Shown here: piece after piece, positions 7,386 through 12,833 of the stretch
Layout: each line of letters begins with the position of its first letter
Position numbering within the stretch: position 1 is the stretch's first letter
The notes under the pieces: generated by a model
The model's database searches: none
What the model was told of the DNA's origin: nothing
Seen by the model: only the letters and a program-made list of their open reading frames with translations
Origin: Rhodospirillaceae bacterium
Lineage (GTDB): Bacteria; Pseudomonadota; Alphaproteobacteria; JABSOH01
Assembly (NCBI GenBank): GCA_020629355.1
Contig: JAHDDM010000005.1
Span: forward strand, 5,099 to 17,931
Length of the DNA: 12,833 bases
Direction: 5' to 3'
Position numbers and translations under genes: made by a program

Positions 7386-8783
7386 TTAACTTAACTGCCA
7401 ACGTTCTACCTTGCGATCTCGCAGTACCTCGACAGACCACTTTTTCGGACGAGCCTTCTGCATAAGCTTCACCAGATGCGCGACATGTGTAATGGTCTCG
7501 CCGTTCAGGCGACGGATAATATCACCAGCCTTAAAACCGAGCCTTTTCGCGGGCGAGCCTTGTAATATCTCGTCGATCATCACACCCTCAGTGCCTAAGG
7601 GCAGGTTATGATATTCGGTAATAAAAGGCGAGACATTCACCACCGCTGTACCCGATAAAATACTTCGGCCTTGAATGACCTGCCTGTTTATCGGCGGTTC
7701 TGCTGGCGGAAATGCAATAGGAAAGGTAATTTCAGCTTCTTTACCGTGTAGCTTCAAACGCACTGTAGGGGTCTGTTCTGGAATAAGAGTAGCAACAAAA
7801 AAACTTAGAGTATTCGGATTTTCCAAAAGGTTGTCATTTGCAGCAATGATCAAGTCGCCAGTTTCCAAGCCTGCCTTATCTGCTGGGCTGTCCGCAAGAA
7901 TAGTCCCCACCAAGACACCATGCGGATAATGCAAGCCAAGAGCCTCTGCACTTGCGGTATCCACGGGTTGCGGCTCAAAACCTAACCATGCACGGTTCAA
8001 GGGGACTTCATTTTTTGCTGCAAAAACAATGGGTTTTATCATGTTTACTGGTATCGCAAAGCCTAAACCATTTGAAGAACCCGTAGGGCTGATAATTGCG
8101 GAATTGATTCCTATCAAGCGGCCTCTGGTGTCGATCAATGCACCGCCAGAGTTTCCAGGGTTAATCGCGGCATCCGTTTGAATAAAGGATTGATAACGAT
8201 TGCCATTGAGCTGTGTTCTCGACAGACCAGAGATAATGCCACTGGTTACTGTTTGCGAAACCCCAAAAGGATTGCCGATAGCCAGTACCAAGTCCCCTAC
8301 CCTCAGGTTATAGACATCACCAAAAGGCAGACTTGGCAAAGAATCAGAAAAATCTTTGAGCTTAATAATCGCAAGGTCTGTCTTGTCGTCTGCAATGACA
8401 ATCTCGGCTTGGTATTCGCGGCGATCATGGGTGACAACGACAATATCCGCCGCCCCCTGAAGGACATGCAGGTTGCTGATGATGAGTCCTGAAGAATCAA
8501 TAACAACGCCTGATCCTAACGAATTTTCCTGCCGTTCAGTATTCAGGCTAAAGCCAGGGAAAAAGTTCTTGAAAAAAGGATCATCAAACAGCGAAAAGCT
8601 GTTTTTTGCGGGTCTCTTGGTATAGATATTCACCACAGCAGGACTGCTGGATTCGACAATTTCAGCAAAAGACAAGGCTATCTGTGTCGCACTCTTGGGT
8701 ATTTCTCGAGCAGTCTCGTGCGCGCTAGCAAAATGTGCTGAAAAAACAATGGTTAGTGCAGAAAGAATACTACGAAGCATCAT
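7386..8783 (-). CDS. Deg/HtrA-family periplasmic serine endoprotease (DegP/DegQ-like)
   Basis: I start this gene at the tandem ATGATG at 8783/8780, not at the in-frame ATG at 8852, because only the former gives a signal peptide at the N-terminus: [10 protein letters not shown], a hydrophobic stretch, then ASA|HE with cleavage after residue 21. That leaves 465 codons. The trypsin-like domain has the full triad: His106 in ISNLHVLQG, Asp136 in DDKTDLAI and Ser212 in NPGNSGGALID. Two PDZ domains follow, at about 255-350 (with SPADKAGLETGDLI) and about 375-460 (with GSPAKRLGFKAGDIIRRLNG). This is the two-PDZ layout of DegP/DegQ, oligomeric enzymes that degrade or refold misfolded envelope proteins. 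A long Phe-rich loop (about residues 63-80, before the catalytic His) corresponds to the family's LA loop. The start overlaps the end of murA by 14 bases, and rarA follows after three. Confidence 0.92.
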   Translation of the reverse strand: MMLRSILSALTIVFSAHFASAHETAREIPKSATQIALSFAEIVESSSPAVVNIYTKRPAKNSFSLFDDPFFKNFFPGFSLNTERQENSLGSGVVIDSSGLIISNLHVLQGAADIVVVTHDRREYQAEIVIADDKTDLAIIKLKDFSDSLPSLPFGDVYNLRVGDLVLAIGNPFGVSQTVTSGIISGLSRTQLNGNRYQSFIQTDAAINPGNSGGALIDTRGRLIGINSAIISPTGSSNGLGFAIPVNMIKPIVFAAKNEVPLNRAWLGFEPQPVDTASAEALGLHYPHGVLVGTILADSPADKAGLETGDLIIAANDNLLENPNTLSFFVATLIPEQTPTVRLKLHGKEAEITFPIAFPPAEPPINRQVIQGRSILSGTAVVNVSPFITEYHNLPLGTEGVMIDEILQGSPAKRLGFKAGDIIRRLNGETITHVAHLVKLMQKARPKKWSVEVLRDRKVERWQLS

Positions 8784-10050
8784 GGCTTTTTCGCACGACA
8801 TCCGCGCCCAGAGTACATAGTTTTTCGGTAAGGTTCTCGTAGCCTCGATCAAGATGATACAGTCGCTGAACCGTGGTTGTGCCCTCTGCCACTAAACCCA
8901 ACATAATCAAAGAAAAAGAGGCGCGTAAATCCGTTGCCATCACCTCAGCCCCCGTTAGACGCGGTCTATCTGTTACAGGTGTGGTATTGATAATAGCGGT
9001 ATCACCCATCAGCTGAATATCCGCCCCCATCCTTTGAAGTTCGGGCACGTGCATGAAGCGGTTTTCAAAAATCTTTTCAGTAATACTGCTCCGCCCCTCT
9101 GCAAGGCAAAGTAAAGCCATAAGCTGTGCCTGTAAATCAGTTGGGAATCCAGGATAAGGAGCCGTGACAATATCAATAGGGTTAATGGCGCTGGCTTGCA
9201 CAGATATACCCCCGTCTTCTTGCTGCATTTCGACACCTGCACTGGCAAGAACCCCTTGTGCTTGTCCCAGATACTCAAGCTTCATGCCACGAAGAAATGC
9301 TTGCCCTCCTGTTGCCGCCACCATCATGGCATAACTTCCACCTTGAATACGATCCGCCTCGATACTGTATTCCGCACCGTGCAGACGGCTTTTACCGTGA
9401 ATTTCAATAATCGCTTCCCCTGCCCCGCGCACATCGGCACCCATGGCATTGAGGCAGTCTGCAAGTTGCGCTATTTCAGGCTCTCTGGCAGATTGGCGGA
9501 TTCGCGTTACCCCCTCAGCCAGCACCGCCGCCATCATCAGGTTTTGTGTCGCCCCAACAGAAGGAAAATCAAGGTCTATATCTGCACCGATCAAACGCCC
9601 GTTAGGCACAACAGCAGAGACATAACCTTGCTCCAAGGTTATCTCTGCACCAAGCAGCTTTAAGCCTTTCAGATGTAAGTCTATCGGACGCGCGCCAATG
9701 GCACAGCCACCAGGTAAGGAAATACGCGCCTTGCCAAATCGCCCCAACAGAGGCCCTAAAACGACAACGCTAGCGCGCATTTTCCGCACCAGGTCATAAG
9801 GCGCATCTTCGGTTGCCAGGGTATCCGTTTGAAGATAAATATTTTTTTTGTCTGTTTTTACAGAACAACCCAGATGCAACAGAAGCTGCACCATACTGCT
9901 AACATCGCTTAATCGCGGGATATTCTTTAAGAGCAAAGTCTCGGGACACAGAAGAGCCGCCGCAATAATAGGCAGACAGGCATTTTTAGAACCGCCGATG
10001 GATATTGTTCCTTGCAGGGCTTTGCCGCCGGTGATCACCAGACGATCCAT
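8770..10050 (-). CDS. murA: UDP-N-acetylglucosamine 1-carboxyvinyltransferase
   Basis: MurA transfers enolpyruvate from phosphoenolpyruvate to UDP-GlcNAc, the first committed cytoplasmic step of peptidoglycan synthesis. From the chosen start the product has 426 residues. Seen are the substrate Lys22-Asn23 in GGSKNACLP, Arg92 in [10 protein letters not shown], the catalytic loop [14 protein letters not shown] with Cys116 (Cys present, so fosfomycin-sensitive type; the Asp variant confers resistance) and FPTDLQAQ with the conserved Asp. The start at 10050 is preferred because [10 protein letters not shown] matches relatives and AGGA lies about seven bases ahead; an in-frame ATG seven codons upstream (10071) has a poorer site. 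It follows dcd by 24 bases from the stop. Its last codons overlap the protease gene, a usual sign of coupled translation. A dcd-murA pairing fits alphaproteobacterial gene order as I recall it. Confidence 0.96.
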   Translation of the reverse strand: MDRLVITGGKALQGTISIGGSKNACLPIIAAALLCPETLLLKNIPRLSDVSSMVQLLLHLGCSVKTDKKNIYLQTDTLATEDAPYDLVRKMRASVVVLGPLLGRFGKARISLPGGCAIGARPIDLHLKGLKLLGAEITLEQGYVSAVVPNGRLIGADIDLDFPSVGATQNLMMAAVLAEGVTRIRQSAREPEIAQLADCLNAMGADVRGAGEAIIEIHGKSRLHGAEYSIEADRIQGGSYAMMVAATGGQAFLRGMKLEYLGQAQGVLASAGVEMQQEDGGISVQASAINPIDIVTAPYPGFPTDLQAQLMALLCLAEGRSSITEKIFENRFMHVPELQRMGADIQLMGDTAIINTTPVTDRPRLTGAEVMATDLRASFSLIMLGLVAEGTTTVQRLYHLDRGYENLTEKLCTLGADVVRKSHDAS

Positions 10051-10074
10051 GCCGCTTTCCTGTGTCTTCATGGC

Positions 10075-10629
10075 CTAGAGTATCCTTGGTGGCGTAACAT
10101 CAATCTGCCCCATATATTTTCCCTTACGGTCTTTGTAAGAGACCTCTGGCGGAGTTTCACCACGGAAAAACAGGAATTGACATGCGCCCTCGTTGGCGTA
10201 AATCTTGGCAGGTAAGGGCGTGGTATTGGAAAACTCCAGTGTGACGTGGCCTTCCCATTCTGGTTCAAGCGGCGTAACATTGACGATAATACCACAGCGC
10301 GCATAGGTAGATTTCCCCAAACACACCACCAGTACATCACGTGGAATCTTGAAATACTCGACGGTGCGCGCCAAAACAAACGAGTTTGGCGGAATAATGC
10401 AACAATCTGTGGTACGCTCGACAAAAGCCGTCTCTGAGAAGTTCTTGGGATCAACCACGGCGTTATCGACGTTGGTGAAAATCATAAATTCCCGTGCAAC
10501 ACGCGCGTCATAGCCGTAAGAGGAAACTCCGTACGAAATAATACCTTCGCTGCGTTGACCATCAGCAAAAGGCGTGATCATTCCAGCCTTTGCCTGTTCT
10601 TTGATCCAAGTATCGGGTAAAATTGCCAT
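10075..10629 (-). CDS. dcd: dCTP deaminase
   Basis: Dcd deaminates dCTP to dUTP, which dUTPase then converts to dUMP for thymidylate synthesis. The 184-residue product contains [12 protein letters not shown] (32-43), [19 protein letters not shown] (78-96), GKSTYARCG (105-113) and the catalytic Glu132 in [19 protein letters not shown] (130-148). It ends with GKYMGQ, typical of the trimeric bacterial enzyme. I chose ATG 10629, giving [12 protein letters not shown], which matches alphaproteobacterial relatives and has AAAGG seven bases ahead. An in-frame ATG nine codons earlier (10656) would add residues unlike the family. It is the first gene of the minus-strand block and is read divergently from mutS; a promoter-like pair TTGAAG / TATAGA lies upstream (see the intergenic entry). 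Confidence 0.96.
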   Translation of the reverse strand: MAILPDTWIKEQAKAGMITPFADGQRSEGIISYGVSSYGYDARVAREFMIFTNVDNAVVDPKNFSETAFVERTTDCCIIPPNSFVLARTVEYFKIPRDVLVVCLGKSTYARCGIIVNVTPLEPEWEGHVTLEFSNTTPLPAKIYANEGACQFLFFRGETPPEVSYKDRKGKYMGQIDVTPPRIL

Positions 10630-10712
10630 GAAAGACCTTTCTGAAAAAAAAGACAAAAACGCATAGGTTGTACTCTATACTATAAGGGACTGAATACCTT
10701 CAACGACTGATC
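10630..10712. promoter_or_regulatory. Divergent promoter region between dcd and mutS
   Basis: These 83 bases separate two divergently read genes, so promoters for both strands should lie here. On the minus strand, TTGAAG (10703-10698) and TATAGA (10679-10674), 18 bases apart, are a reasonable sigma-70-type pair for dcd and the block behind it. On the plus strand TATACT (10676-10681) is the best -10 candidate for mutS, but there is no convincing -35 at the right distance. The -10 candidates overlap, so the two transcripts may compete. An A-rich run (10644-10659) lies on the dcd side. Assigned by eye. Confidence 0.35.
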
Positions 10713-12833
10713 ATGCAGCAAGAGAGCCTATTTCCACAAAAAAAGCCACAAGAGAAGCCTGCACCGATGATGGAGCAGTATCTTGGCATTAAGCGGCAGT
10801 ACCCTGAGACGCTGCTGTTCTATCGTATGGGCGACTTTTACGAGATGTTTTTCGAGGATGCCGTAGAAGCAGCAGAGATTCTCAACATTACCCTCACCCA
10901 ACGTGGCAAGCATCAAGAAAAGCCGATTCCCATGTGCGGTGTCCCCGTACACAATGCGGAAGTGTATTTGCGCCGTCTTATCGCCAGTGGGCGACAGGTG
11001 ACAATTTGTGAACAGACAGAGACCCCTGAAGAAGCCAAAAAACGCGGAGGTAGCAAGGCTTTAGTCGAAAGACGCGCGGTGCGTATGGTGACGGCAGGCA
11101 CGCTGCTTGAGGATGAATTGCTGGATGCGGATCGTGCGAATCGCTTGGCTTGTCTGGCGATATTACGCGATGGCTGGGGGTTGGCTTGGGTGGAATTGAC
11201 CAGTGGTGAATTGCAGACCCAAGCAGTATCCGTGGATACGCTAGGCAGTGTCCTTGCAGAGATTGAGCCTAGTGAGCTTTTGATTGAGACCACTCTGCCC
11301 ACCGCGACAATGGCGCAAGTGCAAGCCTTGCTACCACAGCAGGAGATGCAGCTTAGTCTGCTTGAGGCACGAGACTTTACCCTGAAGCGCAATAAGGAAG
11401 TCCTCAAAACAGCCTTTGAGACCGAAAATTTCCCTGAGCTCACCCACGCCGAAACAACTGCTTGTGGTGTGATCATGCAGTATATTCAGCGGACTCAAAT
11501 TGGCAAATTGCCTAAAATATCCACCCCAAGAAGCAGAAAATACGCAAATAGCTTAATTATAGACGCCTCAACACGGCGTAGTCTTGAATTGACGCGCACC
11601 TTGAGTGGTGAGAAAAAAGGCTCTTTACTGAGCCACCTTGATCGTTGCATCACTGCCAGTGGTAAAAGACTGTTTGGAACGATGCTGCTTTCACCCTTGG
11701 CACAACGCGCTAAAATCGAACATCGTCTGGATTGTGTTTCAGCTCTGTACGAAAAACGCGAGGAACGGGATAGATTACGCCAAGAAATGCGTAACCTGCC
11801 AGATATAGAGCGGCCTTTGTCCAGAATGCAACTGGGCCATGACACCCCGAAAGACCTGAAGTCTATTCAGATAGCACTGGAGAAAATACAGAATATTCAA
11901 GAGATTGTTTTGGCTTCTTCGCTCAATCCTGCCATTAAGGAAACTTGGACAGAATTACGTTTGCCTCATCAGCTACAAGATACCCTATCACGTGCATTGG
12001 CAGAAGAAATGCCGAAAAAACTGGCAGATGGCGGAATCATTCGGGCAGAATATGACGAAATTCTCGATCATCAAAGAGGTTTACGCGATAATGCCCGAAG
12101 GTTGATCACACGTCTGCAAATGCAAATTCAGAAAGATACAGGTGTTGAATCGCTGAAAATCAAATTCAACAATATGCTGGGATATTTTATCGAAGTGACA
12201 GAGCGACATGCTGAACGGATTGATCTTGAAAAATATATTCATCGTCAAAGCATCAAGAGTGCAGCACGGTTTACCTGTACGGAATTGATCGAACTTGCCA
12301 GAGAGATTAGCGAAGCAACAGGCGGCGCGCAAGACAGGGAAGAGGCTCTGTACGCAGAACTGATTACCCACGTTCTTGATGTGATGGATCAACTGCAACA
12401 GGCGGCGAAAAGCACGGCTTGGCTGGATGTTGCGGCTGGCTTGGCGCAATTAGCCATAGATGAACAATATACCAGCCCTGCCCTCTATGACGACAACCGC
12501 TTTCAGATTCAAGCTGGTCGGCATCCAGTAGTCGAAAGAAGTCTGCAATCAGAAAAGTTTATTGCTAATGACTGCTCTCTGGAGGCTGATCAGCGTCTCT
12601 GGCTTTTGAGTGGCCCGAATATGGCGGGTAAGAGTACCTTTCTGCGACAAAATGCCTTGATCATCATCATGGCACAGATGGGCAGCTTTGTTCCTGCAAA
12701 AGCCGCACATATCGGTATTGTTGATCAATTATTTTCGGGTGTTGGCGCCGCTGATGATCTCGCGCGAGGCCATTCGACCTTTATGGTGGAAATGATTGAA
12801 TGTGCAGCAATTTTTAATCGTGCGACTCCGAAA
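10713..12833 (+). CDS. mutS: DNA mismatch repair protein MutS (3' end beyond the window)
   Basis: The frame from ATG 10713 stays open for 707 codons to the window edge, so the C-terminus is missing. MutS recognises mispaired or looped bases as a dimer and, with ATP, recruits MutL. The mismatch-contacting Phe-Tyr-Glu is in GDFYEMF (40-46), after the typical MMEQYLGIKRQYPETLLFYRM. The connector, lever (around ELTRTLSGEKKGSLLSHLD) and clamp regions follow in normal order, including FNNMLGYFIEVT. Walker A is GPNMAGKST (634-642), and the later ABC-type segment DDLARGHSTFMVEM is near the edge. Relatives often have MTETA or MVETA after STFMVE, where this protein has MIECA. Walker B and the C-terminal dimer motif are cut off. 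The ribosome-binding site is weak. Relatives are about 850-900 residues, so about 80 percent is present. Confidence 0.96.
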   Translation, partial: MQQESLFPQKKPQEKPAPMMEQYLGIKRQYPETLLFYRMGDFYEMFFEDAVEAAEILNITLTQRGKHQEKPIPMCGVPVHNAEVYLRRLIASGRQVTICEQTETPEEAKKRGGSKALVERRAVRMVTAGTLLEDELLDADRANRLACLAILRDGWGLAWVELTSGELQTQAVSVDTLGSVLAEIEPSELLIETTLPTATMAQVQALLPQQEMQLSLLEARDFTLKRNKEVLKTAFETENFPELTHAETTACGVIMQYIQRTQIGKLPKISTPRSRKYANSLIIDASTRRSLELTRTLSGEKKGSLLSHLDRCITASGKRLFGTMLLSPLAQRAKIEHRLDCVSALYEKREERDRLRQEMRNLPDIERPLSRMQLGHDTPKDLKSIQIALEKIQNIQEIVLASSLNPAIKETWTELRLPHQLQDTLSRALAEEMPKKLADGGIIRAEYDEILDHQRGLRDNARRLITRLQMQIQKDTGVESLKIKFNNMLGYFIEVTERHAERIDLEKYIHRQSIKSAARFTCTELIELAREISEATGGAQDREEALYAELITHVLDVMDQLQQAAKSTAWLDVAAGLAQLAIDEQYTSPALYDDNRFQIQAGRHPVVERSLQSEKFIANDCSLEADQRLWLLSGPNMAGKSTFLRQNALIIIMAQMGSFVPAKAAHIGIVDQLFSGVGAADDLARGHSTFMVEMIECAAIFNRATPK

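Noticed and set aside
8784..8852. Longer Deg protease starting at 8852
   Set aside because: It would bury the signal peptide behind 23 extra residues and overlap murA by 83 bases; the tandem ATG at 8783/8780 is better supported.
1..12833. CRISPR arrays, tRNA or rRNA genes, transposases, integrases, or phage genes
   Set aside because: Nothing with repeated spacers, RNA-gene folds or recombinase motifs was seen on either strand; the window is otherwise ordinary housekeeping DNA.

Overview
This window reads as chromosomal DNA of an alphaproteobacterium. The Dcd, MurA, RarA and split-type methyltetrahydrofolate methyltransferase sequences all look alphaproteobacterial, and base composition is balanced, near half G+C. 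I cannot name the order. There are no rRNA or tRNA genes, no CRISPR array, no phage genes and no transposase. Gene density is very high, and no gene-free stretch exceeds about 90 bases.

Layout: a MATE-family (DinF-like) efflux gene runs off the left edge on the minus strand (1-1017). Divergent from it is a RidA-family gene (1109-1675, plus). It carries a roughly 105-base, 35-codon in-frame insertion with imperfect palindromic arms, resembling the Rickettsia palindromic element type of selfish DNA. Convergent with ridA is a long co-directional minus-strand block from 10629 to 1682: dcd, murA, a Deg-type serine protease, rarA, a methyltetrahydrofolate:corrinoid methyltransferase gene, a frameshifted msrP, metK and ahcY. 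Junctions in the block are tight (overlaps or gaps of a few to 71 bases), so much of it may be co-transcribed. mutS diverges from dcd at 10713 and runs off the right edge.

Function: the left half of the minus block is a methyl-cycle cluster. MetK makes S-adenosylmethionine, AhcY hydrolyses the S-adenosylhomocysteine left by methylation, and the stand-alone pterin-binding methyltransferase could supply methyl groups from 5-methyl-THF to a corrinoid protein, as one part of a split methionine synthase. metK and ahcY overlap by one base (TAATG), and metK is preceded by a leader hairpin that could hide its weak ribosome-binding site. msrP, for periplasmic methionine sulfoxide repair, sits inside this cluster but is broken by a frameshift and has no msrQ partner here. 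The right half is housekeeping: pyrimidine nucleotide supply (dcd), peptidoglycan precursor synthesis (murA), envelope protein quality control (Deg), replication-fork maintenance (rarA) and mismatch repair (mutS).

Most notable: the palindromic in-frame insertion in ridA, the metK leader hairpin, and the msrP frameshift with its likely deletion mechanism.
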